Positions 33,778-47,383 are shown, numbered from the stretch's first letter. The stretch is 64,000 nucleotides of DNA from Allium sativum (GCA_030737875.1 CM060911.1:97298599-97362598); one strand, 5' to 3'. Notes: generated from the sequence alone by a model not told the origin. Program-made: numbers and translations.

Positions 33778-36679
33778 CGTTGAGACGAGCCGAAATCCCG
33801 TTTAGACGGAAACAAGGGTTATCTTTGGAATATAACACAGAAACAGATAATAGCAGAATAGGATTAAATAAATACACCAGATAATGAACAACAGAATATA
33901 CTGGATAAAAGTAATCATCAGTGTTACACAGTATACAGGATCATACTTAGTACAAATACAGTTCAGCTATACATAAATGTCTACAGCGGAAATAAACAAA
34001 ATATGTACAATAGGAGCTGAACAGCATAAAAAGAAATAAATGATATAATCCATCTTCAGCTCCAGCTATCCAGAAAGAACCAGCTAAACCTGAAAACAAG
34101 GCTGCCCGTGTAGAAAAAGGGGCACCCGAGTTTGAGAGAGAAACAAACTACGAGTCAGTCATGGGACTGGTATGAGAAATCTACTAAACACCTATATAAT
34201 ATGGCAAATCACAGGGCCACGCCACTTTCGTGGAACGGGTTTACTCCATTGGATTGCCAGTGCTTTAAAACAAATCTTTCTTTTAAACATCGCTATGCTT
34301 TTTATAAAAATGAAGCCGTTATAAGACTCAGTTCCCATCACACAATGCAACGCAAACCGGAGGATAGAGTTTTTACCTTATAATGGCCAAAATATGCTTG
34401 ATACGAATAAAACAAAGGCATTTGATATTATTGCTAGTGTTTATATGTTTTGAAAACAATTTCAAATCATAACTATCAATCATAGACACCATTAATGCCC
34501 CATACCACTATGTCGCCATATATAGGTATACAATCAAAACCGCACGGTGTCGTATTTGGAAATTGGATTTCCGTCATGAACCAAGGCAAAAGATAGTCCT
34601 TACCGAATTCGAGACGCTCTAGCCCGTGTCTCAGGCAAGCGCACAGGCAAGCCTTGGATCGTCAGGGCCGGTCCACCGATGTGGATTATTATGCCTGAAC
34701 AATACGTTTCCCCGCCCTTTGGGGCGTCAACGAGCCAACGAATGACTCCATCGGACCCGGATCGTCCGATCAAACCGAGGCGCCTCGCAACAGCAACAAC
34801 CACATAGGTGAAAAGTATATAAATGTCAGGGCTGGTAGGTCACTGACACCACCCTAGCTAGAAAGAAACGCATGCCCTCCTTGATGTCATTCTCCCGTTT
34901 TAGGTTCATACCGGGGTGTGAGGCTCGCGAATTCACGTTATACACAAAGCTACGCCACACAGGCGGTGCTTTGATCATCACCACAAGACTTTGCTTTTCA
35001 ATAGAAGCCCTGATCACTGCATCTTAGCATGCCACACAGGCAATTCACACCGTGCAACTGATGGCTATCAATCACACAGAACAAATTCCAATGTCGGACA
35101 CACAGTCCGTTTACAAGTCCGTTCTGGGTCTGAACGAAACCGGAGGCACTAAATACCTCGCAAACCCATCGATCACCACGTATGTCTGAACGATCACCAC
35201 TCGTTATCCATATTTCGGGATGCCTCCCAATCAGGACCTCGGTTACCATCCAAACGAGGTGAAGATCTCCGCTCTTCGACCACTGTCTTTATCTTCGACT
35301 TTCAATCGTCGGTCAATTATTTGAAATGAGAATTAACTCGGCCTTCTCAAATAATTCACGTATATTTAGAATTTCAATTCAATTTATTTCAATGGTTAAA
35401 TTATTCGACAACACCCATTTTGTTCTTTAATGTACTTTTCACACCAAACACATTCAACCATCAAATACCACATAAATCAAGCAAATTCAGTTTATTTCCA
35501 TTCCATAACGTTTCCAATATTTTATAACGATTTATCGCTATTTTTATTTATTTTAAAATAGCTAATTTATTCAAAACGACGCTTCGGGCCATAAAGCGGC
35601 CGTGGCGCTGCTTTTCTTCAAATTTGATTTACACATATCGGAAAATCTAACCATTGGATCTTCACAAAATTTACATCATTAGAAAGGTTTCAAAACTAAT
35701 CCAACGGTTCCAGTTTCGGGAAAATCCGACGGTCGGATCTCCCGGTACTATCGTTTGAAGTTTCGATTTCAAAATACGAACTGCAGCGTCGTTATTCGAT
35801 TAAATATATAATTATATTTATATATATATAAATATAATCGCTTCTGGCGCTGTTTTTCTTCAGATTTGAATTAAACATTCCAGACAATCCAACCGTTGGA
35901 TTTTTACAAGGTTGGTGCCGTTGGAAAGATTATTCCAAGGCGAACCCGACGGTTGAGGTTTCGGGAAAATCCAATGGTCAGATTCCCCGTACTAGTTGTT
36001 TGAAATCACGGTTTCAAAATACGAACTGCACGGCTTCGTTTCGTTTTAATTTTATTTATATTTATATATTTATATAAATATAGTTCATTCAATGTTTTCA
36101 ATATCATTTTCACTTCAAATTTTTCACTAACACCTTAAAATTTTGGAAAATTTCGCCATAACCTCCCCTGCACCGGGAGCATCGGGAAATTGCAAATAGC
36201 TTTCCCGATCCTTCTAATCTCAAAAAGAAAAAGAAAAAGCCAAGCGGCTAGCCAACAGGCTCATAAAATCATCACCCAAACAAAGCAGTAAATGTGTACC
36301 TATTTGTCGGGCACAAAATTTTATTCCTCTTCTCTAGCCCCTTTGCTATAACCTGTTCAATCAATATGCATGTACATATATATACAGTTCTTATCGTTTA
36401 TCATTTTCTATTCAACTTCATATTTGATTTCTATTTGGTTTAAAAACACCATTTATTCTAATGTTACATAAATATGTGCAAATCATTTCATTAGCTAATT
36501 AATGAATGTTTCAACTCATATATGTTTATTTTGAACAAGTGGCTATTTTTAACACTTCACATTTCAACGGTTTATGCATACAATAAAAATGTGATTTTTA
36601 TTGTAAAACAATTCATTTTAAAACACTATTTTTCTATATAGTTCATATAGGTGATAAAAATAGGATTTTTATCATCAAA

Positions 36680-37535
36680 CAATTTATTTTAAAATATGAA
36701 TACCATTCAACACATGAATTTCTAATCAACGAATGAATATCAATTCAACACATGAATGTTTTCTATAGTTTCTATATATAGATAAAAATGTGATTTTTAT
36801 TATCAAACAATTTATTTCAAAATATGAATACCATTCAACACATGAATTTCTAATCAACGAATGAATATCAATTCAACACATGAATGTTTTCTATAGTTTC
36901 TATATATCGATAAAAATGTGATTTTTATTATCAAACAATTTATTTCTAAATATGAATACCATTCAACACATGAATTTCTAATCAACAAATGAATATCAAT
37001 TCAACACATGAATGTTTTCTATAGTTTCTATATATAAATAAAAATGTGATTTTTATTACCAAACAATTTATTTCAAAATATGAATACCATTCAACACATG
37101 AATTTCTAATCAACGAATGAATATCAATTCAACACATGAATGTTTTCTATAGTTTCTATATATAAATAAAAATGTGATTTTTATTATCAAACAATTTATT
37201 TCAAAATATGAATACCATTCAACACATGAATTTCTAATCAACGAATGAATATCAATTCAACACATGAATGTTTTCTATAGTTTCTATGTATAGATAAAAA
37301 TGTGATTTTTATTATCAAACAATTTATTTCAAAATATGAATACCATTCAACACATGAATTTCTAATCAACGAATGAATATCAATTCAGCACATGAATGTT
37401 TTCTATAGTTTCTATATATATATATAAAAATGTGATTTTTATTATCAAACAATTTATTTCGAAATATGAATACCATTCAACACATGAATTTCTATTCAAC
37501 GAATGAATATCAATTCAACACATGAATGTTTTCTA
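36680..37535. repeat. 128-bp tandem repeat in C 5' LTR
   Basis: Seven copies, with 'tgttttctatagtttctat' at about 36757, 36885, 37013, 37141, 37269 and 37397 plus a divergent last copy, the same copy number as the left LTR. Confidence 0.88.
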
Positions 37536-37918
37536 TTCAATGAATAAATATAGTTTAAGCATATGAAAATAATTCAAACACACGAATATTATTCAAAATT
37601 TCGGCAGCATAACGTCAGGGTAGTTAAAACCGGGACCGTCCCTAGTAAGGCTCCTCACTCTACCTTAAAACCTCGCGGTTTTTGACAATGGGGATCATGC
37701 ATCTAGTTCGCACACAGGCGGCATGTATATATTTATTTCATTTCCACAAACTAATCCTATGTGGTTTCAACCAAATATTTCTCAACCACAAACGGGTATT
37801 TTTCAACCACAATCAACCAATATCAATCACAAACAATCCCAAACAATCATTCGCTATCAATCAATTTTCACAACAATTTCAACCAATAAATATCGTCCAT
37901 GGTTTGTGGACGAGGGGC

Positions 37919-37919
<1 letters not shown>

Positions 37920-37969
<50 letters not shown>
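37920..37969. repeat. (TA)n microsatellite
   Basis: About 25 TA units, shorter than the counterpart in the left LTR, as expected for a slippage-prone tract. Confidence 0.95.
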
Positions 37970-37970
<1 letters not shown>

Positions 37971-38742
37971 CAATTCACTTTAATTTCACACACACATATA
38001 TATAGCTAGAAAAGAAATTGAAGAGTGAGAAATTCTCACTCATTTATAATTTTTAAATCAGAAATCTCACCGAATAGCTAATTCAATCCCACGACTCTTC
38101 TTTGCATAAAATCTTCGCCAATCTCCCTTTTTGTCGCTTTGTTGCCCGTATTCTCTACATATGTAAAAATCGAATTTTTACTATGTTATTCAATATATAA
38201 AAACTGCATTTCAAAAATATATATTCCGCCTTTTCAAAAATAAAGATTATATTTTTAATATTCCTATGATGTAAAAATTATATTTTTATTACTTTAAAAA
38301 TACAAAAATCATATCTTACTCCTTCTACTTAATAAAAATTCCGTCTTTTCTCTTTTAAAAATATGATCTTTATTTTTCCAAGTTCAAATCTTTTTCTATT
38401 CAAAGTTCTAATCTTTTTCTATTTAAAGTTCAAATCTTTTTCTATTCAAAGTTCTAATCTTTTTCTATTCAAAGTTCTAATCTTTTTCTATTTAAAGTTC
38501 AAATCTTTTTCTATTTTAAATTCAAACCTTTTTCTATTTAAAGTTTAAACCTTTTCATCAAAATCAGTTTTATCCTTTATAAAAAATTAGTTTTATCCTT
38601 TATAAAAAATCGGTTTTATCCTTTATAAAAAATCATTTTTATCCTAATTAAAAAAAACAGTTTTATCCTAATTAAAAAAACAGTTTTATCCTAATTAAAA
38701 AAACAGTTTTAAAATAAAATAAAATAAATTAAAACAACTTAC

Positions 38743-39060
38743 TTCAACTGCGAAGAAGGGGGGGGTGCTTCGCGCTTACGGATCGAGGAAGGGGGGGTTC
38801 GTCTTCTTCGGAGCTGGCTTCCAGGGGGGGCTGCGGCTTCAGCGTCTCGAACGGGGGGCTCTCGAATCGCGTCGCGATGGCTTCGAGGGGGAGGGCGAGG
38901 TCACTAGCGGTTCGAGGGTAGGGCTTCGGTGGAGGCGGTCGTGGGTGGGGCTTCGGTGGAGGCGGTCGCCGATCGATTTAGGGTTTTCTCTTTTTTTTTT
39001 TATCTGAGCGATTTAATTTTGAAGGGGGGGGGGCCAGAACGAAAGATAAAAGGGAGGGAA
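38743..39060 (-). other. CT/GC-rich exon-like island with donor-like end (C 5' LTR)
   Basis: Counterpart of 27800-28100. If LTR transcription starts upstream of it, this copy would be in the leader of the genomic RNA. Donor-like GTAAG starts at 38742 on the minus strand. Confidence 0.4.
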
Positions 39061-39941
39061 TTAAAATATTATTTTTATTTATTTAATTATTTAATTTTGC
39101 AAAAAGTTGACTTTTACATACGACCTCTAAACGAGGCCCACCGCCTGCCGTCCATAGCGTTTTACCCCCATTCCGAACACAATGGGATATGTATCGTAAG
39201 CTGATTCGATTGTTTCGAATAGTTTCCGTTGAATTTACATTTAAATCCTTATGTTGAATTTTAAACGTACATTTCAAATTACCGGGGTCACATACAAACT
39301 AGAAAAAATTCCAGAAAAATATTTTCTAGCTTCGTATTGACGATACGGTCCTAACAAAACTAGTTTCGTCGAATTCTGAGACCGTTTGAAAAATGGTCAA
39401 TTTCCAGTCGATTAAAATCAACTAAAACCGGTCAAACGCGTTTTCCTTTGCCACGCTCACATATTGATTCGAAAAATTATGAAATTTGAAACCTAGCAAT
39501 TATTTGACATCACGGATCCAACAAAAGTGGTTTCGTCGAAATCCGAGGTCGTATGCAAAATGTCCATTTTTAAGGGCCTGAATTCCATAGCAACTATTCA
39601 GAATATTCAACTGGACATATCTTTTGATTCCCGCTATCAAATTTCGATTGGGCAGTTTCGTTGGAAAGATATCATCAATTAGATCCTAATGTTTTTAGTT
39701 TCACTAAAATCCGGATTGTTTTACACCCGGTATATTCAATTGAAGTTTGAAATCGAATTATCGAACTACCGCGCCATTTTCAATTCTATATATAATTATA
39801 ATTAATTATATTGGTTTTCAAATGTCGATTCAAACTCAGTTTTCATCGCCATTATTTAAAATATTTATTTTAAATATTTAAAATCCATTATTTTAGCCAA
39901 TTAAAATTTTTATATTGGTTTAGATTTTCTGGGTCGTTACA

Positions 39942-39946
39942 GGACG
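39942..39946. repeat. Right target-site duplication of element C (GGACG)
   Basis: Differs from GGATG on the left by one C/T change. The reading 'gggatgaatagg' in D identifies the left copy as the original. Confidence 0.83.
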
Positions 39947-41850
39947 AATAGGTTGGGATTGGGAAATAAAATAAATGATTACTTCGGTGTGGTTCGCTAA
40001 TCCCGACTAGTTTGAATTGATATTCAAAGAAGATTAAATAATAAATTTAAAGAATTTGTCTTTGATAAAATTAATGGGAACCTTTCCCAAAGTATAAGGA
40101 TATTGGAATAAAAAAATATTCTGAATTGGAATTAGGCGTATGTTGGGTTTTTGTAACACTTGTTTATTATATACGCGAGTTTTTCAGAAAGACCGGGTTT
40201 ATCCCATTCTGAATAACTGATTCGACGTGGTGTCGAGGATGAAGACGGTGGTCGAAGACCGGAGGTCTTCAACATCGTGTGGATAATTACTTATGATCTT
40301 GATTGGGCCGTACACCCAAGAGGAGGGAATCCATTAGTGATCGTCCAGACATACTTGGAGATCGATGGATATGCGGAGTACTAGGTGCCTCCGGTTTCGT
40401 TCAGACCCAGAACGAACTTGTAAACAGACTGTGTGTCTGACATTGGATTTTATTCTGTGTGATTGATTTCTATTAAATATATATCTGTTTGGCGGCGGAG
40501 AATTTATTCTCTTGCTTAACGCCCTTCTCTGAGACGTACGAGCTCAGGGGTTTTAAATTGGTGGATATCAATCGCATGGAGTGAATTGCCTGTGTGGCAT
40601 GCCTAAGTGGCAATTGATCAAGGCTTCTGTTGAAAAGCATAGTCTTGTGGTTGATGATCAAAGCACGGCCTGTGTGGCATAGCTTTGTGTAGCGTTGATT
40701 CGCGAGCCTCACACCCCAGTTGTGAACCAGAAACGGGAGAGGACATCAGGGAGGGCATGCGTTTCCTTCTAGCTAGAAGTGGCGTCAGTGGTTTTACACG
40801 CCCCGACGAGCTTGACTTATGTGGTTATTGCTGTTGCGAGGCGCCTCGGATATATCGGTCGATCCAGGACCGATGGAGTCATTGGACTCATTTACGCCCC
40901 AAAGGGCGGGGAAACGCAGTGTTCAGGCATTTTAATCCACATCAGTGGACCGGCCCTGACGATCCAAGGGCCCACCTGAGTCGGGTCTTGAAACTCGGGC
41001 TAGAAAGTCTCGAATCGGTAGAGGACAATCTTTTGCCTCGGTTCACAGATGGAAATCCAACTTCCAAATACGTGACATTTGCGGTTTTGATTGTAGAGCC
41101 TAGTATGGCGACATGATATATGGTACCCATGCCGTCTATGAATGATATTTATGATTGAAATTCTGTTAACACTATACACTTATAGTAATAATAAAAGATG
41201 AAATTTAGCGTATCAAGCATGCTTTGGCTATTATAAGGTAAAACCCTATCCTCCGACTTGCTTTGCATTGTGTGATGGGACCTGGGTCTTATAATAGCTT
41301 CATTGTTCTTTATTTAGCATTGCGCTGTTGTTTTATGCACTGGTGTTCTTGGGAGGAAACCCGTTCCGTGTTGTACAGCGTGGTCCCTTGATTTACCTAA
41401 CTGTAAAATAAAGATTAATAACTGTTTTAGTTCTCACACCAGTCCCATGACTGACCGGGAGTTTATTGTTTTAACCTAAACTCTGGGTGCCCTTATTTTG
41501 ACATGGACAGCTAGTAGTTTTGGTTTTGTAGATTTATATTCACAGGATCCTGGTTTACAGCTGGAACGATATCCGGAAAGCTTTGTATCCGTATATCTGC
41601 TTCTAGTTGTGTTTCGTATTATTTTCTGCTGCGATGTATTTAAATGTAATTTAAATCTCTGTTATTTTCTGTGTAATATTTATTTATACTCTGTATATTC
41701 TTGTAATCTGATGGAATTGTTGTAATATGCAATGAAATGTTCTTCTGACTGCGTTCTAATTTGTCGTGTTCTCAAAACAATCAGGCGTTTCATACGGTCT
41801 TGGTCGGTTTAGCGACTGATTCGGATCGAGTGAAATTCCTTTTCGTTACA
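39942..41850 (+). mobile_element. Element A 3' LTR, segment 3 of 3
   Basis: Continues the A LTR after C, in register with D at about 45228-47036. It holds the U5-side module with 'ctgagacgtacgagctcagg' and a GC-richer block of about 430 bp that is open for 143 codons (40685-41116) but not in the other copies. It ends CTTTTCGTTACA at 41850, a different last ~100 bp from the D end. ATTAT follows, which is the presumed TSD of A in D (compare 53477-53481). The left TSD copy is outside the window. Confidence 0.85.
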
Positions 41851-41859
41851 ATTATAGTA

Positions 41860-42600
41860 GAAAAAGGTGAAGTTTTTATAAAGAAAAAAAGTTAAGTTTA
41901 TTTAAAGGAAAGCTTAGATTTTTAAAAAAATGGAAAAGTTTAGATTTTTATTAGTAGTAAGGTTTGATTTTTGTTATTGAAAAGATAACATTTTTAACCA
42001 ATGCAAAGGTAGGATTCCTAGCATAGAAAAGTTGAGATTTTTGAAATGCAAAAAGATTTGATTTTTGAAACTAAAAAACGTGATTTTTATATAAAGAAAG
42101 ACGAGATTTTTATCGTTAGAAAGACTAGATTTTTATAAATAAAAATTTGATTTTGAAAATATAAAGATCAGATTTTTGAAAATATATAGAAGCGATTTTC
42201 AAAAATAAAAAGAATGAGATTTTTATGTACATATAAGAACGATATAAAAATATGATTTTATATTGAAAGTGAACAAATAAAAATGTGATTTCTATTTTAA
42301 AGATAGCGGATTAAAAATAGAATTTTTATATAATAGGAAATATAAAAATATGATTTTTATATACGTAGCGAAATAAAACTCTGATTTTTATTATATATAT
42401 ATATATATATGTTGAAATAAAAATGTGATTTTTATAACATTGAAATAAAAATTCGATCTTTATATAAGAAGTAGGAATATAAAAATATAATTTTTTTATA
42501 TATAGAAAGAAGCATCGTAAAAATATATGAAGTAGAAATAAAAATGTGATTTTTATTTGTTGGAATGAAGCGATAAAAATATAATCTTTATTATGAATAG
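41860..42600. repeat. Degenerate AT-rich tandem repeats in D 5' LTR
   Basis: Many units of about 25-40 bp centred on 'aaaaatNtgatttttat', a near-palindromic core. The D 3' LTR has the same array at 53490-54215 and F a related one at 59600-60260. Confidence 0.75.
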
Positions 42601-42684
42601 CGTGGTAAGGACTGCATTGGAATTTCAAACAAATCCAAACGGTTCAGATGTTCAGAAGTAAAACTGGCGGAGTGGAACCCAAAG

Positions 42685-42759
42685 GTGAGAACTCCTCACT
42701 TTTATTTTGATTTCTAGTTTGAAATATATACTAGGATGCAGACGGTGCTTAGTAGCACC
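42685..42759 (+). promoter_or_regulatory. Hairpin/TATA block, possible core promoter (D 5' LTR)
   Basis: GTGAG/CTCAC hairpin (42685-42699), 'aaatatatactaggatg' TATA-like tract (about 42721-42737) and GGTGCT/AGCACC hairpin (42744-42759). Same order as in B on the opposite strand and in D 3' LTR at 54304-54378. Confidence 0.35.
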
Positions 42760-43264
42760 CAACACCCGTCGCCCACAGACCACGGACGACTTGTTTGTTT
42801 GATTGGTGTGTTGTGAAAATTGATTGTGTGATGTGGATTGAATAAATATTTTATAGTTAAAAATATAATTTTTAACGTGTATATAAAATAAATATTTATA
42901 AACAAATCGAACGATTTGTTTATGTAACCCACTTGAGTGATATTGATTGGGACGATAAATTTTACACATCGCCCAACTGCACAAATAAAAATCTATGTTT
43001 GTTGATTTGAAACCCCACACGGGTGTTGGGATGAGAGCGTACACTAATCCCAATTATTTAGCTGTATGTCGATCGATTGGTTGACAGACTGTGTAAGCAT
43101 TAATTATTTATATTTAATGCTCATGCAGTTGTGTGGTGCACTCTAGATGATGGTTGATTATTTATCGTTGCTATTATATACATGTGTGGTAGGGAATCCA
43201 TATAATTAACATTATATGGTAATTGAATGGGCCTCATTCCAATTTGGAAAATAAAGAATATTAT

Positions 43265-43430
43265 AAAAAGAAAATTCATGTGTTGAATAAAATATATATT
43301 CATGTGTTGAATAAAAGGATATTCATGTGTTGAATAAAAGAAAATTCATGTGTTGAATAAAATATATATTCATTTGTTGAATAAAAGAAAGTTCACGTGT
43401 TGAAGAAAATATTCATTTGTTGAATAGAAT
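43265..43430. repeat. Short tandem repeat 'attcatgtgttgaataaaa' in D 5' LTR
   Basis: About seven units of 20-25 bp. D 3' LTR has the same at 54895-55050. Its unit resembles part of the 128-bp repeat of C (reverse 'ttcaacacatgaat'), so both may derive from one ancestral motif. Confidence 0.75.
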
Positions 43431-46400
43431 AACGAAGTTATTGAAATATATAAAGCCGTGTTGGTTAGATATGCGCCATTTCGACGCGAATGATATTTAT
43501 ATCGATTATATTCGTTTTTAAAATGAATATAGAAAAGGAAGTGTTTTCAAAATATAATGTTTTGAAAATATTATCATTTATTCATTAATGATATGGAATA
43601 TTCAATTTCGATCTGAAACAGAATATGAAGTTGAAATGGTTCTGAAAACGAATTTAAAACGATTTATAAAAATACGTTTTAAAAGGAAATCGACGTAATA
43701 TATATGTGTATATATATATATATATAATGGTCTGAATAGAACGCACCGCGCTGCGGCAGTTCGCGAATTTCGACCATTGACTTCGAATGGACATTACGGG
43801 AAATCCTACCGTCGGATTCTACTAAAACCGAAACCGTTGAGTTCGTATCGAAAAGAGCTTTCTAACGAACATTAGAGATTTGAAATCTAACAGTTGGATT
43901 TGGAATTATATACAAATCAAATTTGGAAAAGGTCGTTGTAAGTGCAGTTCGATGGCCGTTGATGGAAATCGACTGTACGGGCCTTGATAAAATTATTAAA
44001 AATTAGTAATAACTTGTGTAGAATCATAAGAAATGATTTGGAAAGAATCGGGATGAAAAATTCCATATTTGAAAGGAAAAAATAGATTTTTATCGAAATG
44101 AACTAGTTTTGAACTAGAATTATAATCCATTTATTTTTGAAATAAATAAATTGGATTTGAAAGGGTTTTAAAAAAACCAGAATTTCCAATATATTAAGTG
44201 GGAATGGATTTAAATCGAAATTGACTTTGAAATATTTCGTTGTTGGATTTCGTGATTATACTGATATTGTTATGGAAATTAGAAAGATATATTTATATCG
44301 TTATTTCCAATACGATATTTGTTGGTCGTAGAATTTGATATTGAATATAAGCCGATATATTTTCTATTCAGAGCCTTGTATTTAATATCAAATGGGGTTT
44401 GGGTTTGTCGTGAATGGTGTCTTCATTAACACTGTTCTTAAACCCCATTGAGAAAAAGATTAAATCTTTTTATTTAGATTTAATGAAGTATAACAATTAA
44501 ATGGTATTTAATTGGAATTGAGTTTGAATTGATTTTTGGGTTTATCGTGAATGGTGGTTTAAATAACACTTGTTCTTTAACCCGATAATTAATGGGATGT
44601 GAATTGGGTTTATCGTGAACTGTGTTTTAACGACATTCGTTCTTTAACCCGATTTCCAGTGAAATGTGATTTGGAATTTATAAATATTTTGTTAAGATTT
44701 AAATGAGGTTTTCCAAAGTAAAGTTTTCCAATTTAATAAAATAAATTGGAATGGAATGGAATTCGATTTGGAAATAATCGAAGTGAATTTCTTTGGAGCA
44801 AGACAACTAATATATCTGGAATTTGAAAGGCTTTATCGTTATTCCATTTATATTATTAGTCGGATATGGAAGTTTATATCAATTATATATATCGATTTGA
44901 TTTCCATGAAGATTCCATTGTAAATGGAATGTAATTTTGGGTTTATCGTGGACCGTGTTGTAAATGACATTGGTTCTTTAACCCAGTTAAAGATAGGATA
45001 TGATTTCCCAAGTTAAATAATCATTGATAGTGATTTTTGGGAAGACTAAAACCAAGTGGAGTTTTAATGAATCTTTAATTAGATTGAAATGATCGAGAAT
45101 GGAGTATCACCAATTTTGCTCAATGCAATAGTTAAATCTTTAATTAGATTTGAACGCGAAATGGTAATTGAATTTACCGATAACACCGTGGTGTTAGATA
45201 TGAAGTATGACTGGTTTTACTTCATGGGATGAATAGTTTGGGTTTAGGAAATTTAACAAGTGATTACTTCGGTAAGGTTCGCTAATCCCGACTAGTTTGG
45301 ATAAACCATAATTTGGTTTGAACTGATATTCAAAAGAAGATTAAAGAATAAATTTAAAGAATTTGTCTTTGATAAAATTAATGGGAACCTTTCCCAAAGT
45401 ATAAGAATATTTGAATAAAAGAATATTCTGAATTGGAATGAGACGTATGTTGTGTTTGTATAACACTTGTTTATTATATACGCGAGTTATTCAGAAAGAC
45501 CGAGTTTATCCCATTCTGAATAACTGATTCGACAAGGTGTCGAGGATGAAGACGGTGGTCGAAGACCGGAGGTCTTCACATCGTTTGGATAATTACTGAT
45601 GATCTTGATTGGGTCGTACACCCAAGAGGAGGGTATCAGTTGGTGATCGTCCAGACGTATTTGGAGATCAATTGATACGCGAGGAATAAGGTTCCTCCGG
45701 TTTCGTTCAGACCTAGAACGAACTTGTAAATGGACTGTGTGTCTGACATTGGATATCATTCTGTGTGATTAATGGATATCGGTTGCATGGAGTGGTTTGC
45801 CTGTGTGGCATGCTGAGATGCAAATGATCAAGGCTTTTGTTGAAAAGCAAAGTCTTGTGGTTGATGACCACAGTACGGCCTATGTGGCATCGCTTTGTGT
45901 AGCGGTTATTCGTGAGCCTCACACCCCGGTGTGAACCAGAAACGGGAGAAGGATCCAGGGAGGACATGCATTTCCTTCTAGCTAGAAGTGGCGTCAGTGG
46001 TTTTAAACGCCCTGACGCACAGACGCATTTGACTTATGTGGTTGTTGGAATGTGAGGCGCCTCGGATATATCGGTCGGTCCGGGACCGATGGAGTAATTG
46101 GACTCATTGATGCCCCATAGGGCGGGGAAACACAATGTTCTGGCATTGTAATCCGCATCGAGTGGACCAGCTAGCCCTGTGGCTCCTAAGGGACGATGCG
46201 TTCTGTTCCTGAGACACGGGCTAGAGCGTCTCAAAGCGGTGAGGACGATCCCTTGCCTCGGTTCACAGATGGAAATCCAACTTCCAATACGTGACTTTGC
46301 GGTTTTGATTGTAAACCTATATATGGCGACATGATATATGGTACCCATGCCGTCTATGATTGAGACTTATGATTGAAATTGTTTTGACACTATGCATTTA

Positions 46401-46941
46401 TAGTAATAATAAAAGATGAAATTTAGCGTATTCAGCATTCTTTGGCTATTATAAGGTAAAACCCAATCCTCCGGCTTGTGTTGCATTGTGTGATGGGACC
46501 TGGGTCTTATAATAGCTTCATTGTTCTTTATTTAGCATTGCGCTATTGTTTTATGCACTGGTATTCTTGGGAGGAAACCCGTTCCGTGTTATACGACATG
46601 GTCCTTTGATTTACCTAACTTTAAAATAAATATTAATAACTGTTTTAGTTCTCACACCGGTCACAAGATTGACCTGGAGTTTATTGTTTTAACCTAAACT
46701 TTGGGTGCCCTTTTTTTCCACACGGGCAACTAGTAGTTTTGGTTTTGCAGATTTATATTCACAGGATCCTGATTTACAGCTGGAACGATATCCGGAAAGC
46801 TCTGTACCCGTATATCTCTTTCAGTTGTGTTTTGTATTATTTTTCCGCTGCTATGTAATGTAAATTGATTCTATGATATTTTTCTGATGTGTAATATTTA
46901 TTCATACTCTGTATATTCTTGTATTCTAATGGAATTGTTGT

Positions 46942-46954
46942 AATAAACAATAAA
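46942..46954 (+). terminator. Overlapping poly(A) signals near the end of D 5' LTR
   Basis: AATAAACAATAAA, two AATAAA hexamers about 85-95 nt before the LTR end. The D 3' LTR has the same at 58402-58414. A and B LTR1 have a degenerate AATGAAA at this place. If used, U5 is short (well under 100 nt). Confidence 0.5.
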
Positions 46955-47038
46955 ATGTTCTTCTGTTTGCGCTCTGATTTGTCTTGTACTCAGTACAATG
47001 CATGCTTTCCTTCTCGGGGAAGTTCGGGTTGTTACATT

Positions 47039-47066
47039 TGGTATCAGAGCTTTGGTTTACAAAGCT
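47039..47066 (+). other. Primer-binding site of D and overlapping hairpin
   Basis: TGGTATCAGAGC (47039-47050) is complementary to the 3' end of initiator Met tRNA. The stem AGCTTTG/CAAAGCT (47048-47066) overlaps its end. B has the same hairpin, and C has AGCTT/AAGCT at the same place, so structure may limit or position primer binding. Confidence 0.85.
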
Positions 47067-47110
47067 AGAGAACAAGACATATTAGAACCGAACGAAAGAA
47101 TTCATCAGAG

Positions 47111-47169
47111 ATTGGATTAGTAATATCCAATGAGAATGACTCTTTAGAGATGGGATCAGTAGTATCCTA
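47111..47169 (+). other. Twin hairpins downstream of the PBS (element D)
   Basis: Hairpin 1 (47111-47131): stem ATTGGAT/ATCCAAT, loop TAGTAAT. Hairpin 2 (47151-47169): stem TGGGAT/ATCCTA with one G-U pair, loop CAGTAGT. Spacer 19 nt. Loop sequence and geometry agree with C although the first stem shares almost no sequence. Confidence 0.62.
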
Positions 47170-47383
47170 GAACGAGTGTGAAGAGTGATGTTTTTTAAAA
47201 AAAATTGAAAACAAGTTTTGTTTTGAAAATTTAAACTTTATTATTCATATTTGAATATTTATTTTAAATTTATTTGGACAATCGAGTATATAGAGATTTT
47301 AATATATGTCTGATCCACGTGTATACGAAGTCTTAATATATTGGATAGATATAGAATCACACTCTAGTCCCCCGAAGATGGTT

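Larger units (their letters stand above)
33527..33780 (-). other. 5' leader of element C
   Basis: Region between the PBS and gag. It holds the hairpin that overlaps the PBS and the twin hairpins at 33656-33714. The rest (33527-33655) is AT-rich without a recognised motif. Confidence 0.7.
22806..39941 (-). mobile_element. Element C: Ty3/gypsy chromovirus, probably autonomous when inserted
   Basis: A 17.1-kb element in minus orientation with LTRs of 6183 bp (left, 3') and 6161 bp (right, 5'), a 4.8-kb internal region, PBS, PPT and gag-pol. The C-terminal chromodomain after the integrase and the PBS type place it with chromoviruses, most like Tekay/Del by my reading of the motifs. LTR length is at or above the top of what I know for that group. 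The two LTRs differ by five substitutions in the first ~150 bp, so the insertion is not recent. Five in-frame stops make it inactive now. Its LTR ends, PPT and several modules match A, B, D and F. Confidence 0.92.
33781..39941 (-). mobile_element. Element C 5' LTR (right, 6.2 kb)
   Basis: TGAGACGAGCCG at the left end, GGGTCGTTACA at the right, followed by TSD GGACG. Same module order as the left LTR: U5-side module (34070-35350), shared internal-type block (36120-36380), 128-bp array (36680-37535), TA run (37920-37969), perfect 19-nt palindrome GAGTGAGAA...TTCTCACTC (38023-38041), AT repeats (38380-38720), CT/GC island (38743-39060). Small differences from the left LTR are scattered along its length. 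Confidence 0.92.
41851..47036 (+). mobile_element. Element D 5' LTR, right part
   Basis: Aligns with D 3' LTR from about 53477 to 58496 and ends GGTTGTTACA two bases before the PBS. The first ~1.25 kb is missing because A is inserted; it should lie left of the window. Contents: AT-rich degenerate repeats of the form 'aaaaatatgatttttat' (41860-42600), hairpin/TATA block (42685-42759), a ~24-bp 'attcatgtgttgaataaaa' tandem (43265-43430), four GGGTT...AACCC modules (44399-44984), the U5-side module and poly(A) signals. Confidence 0.88.
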
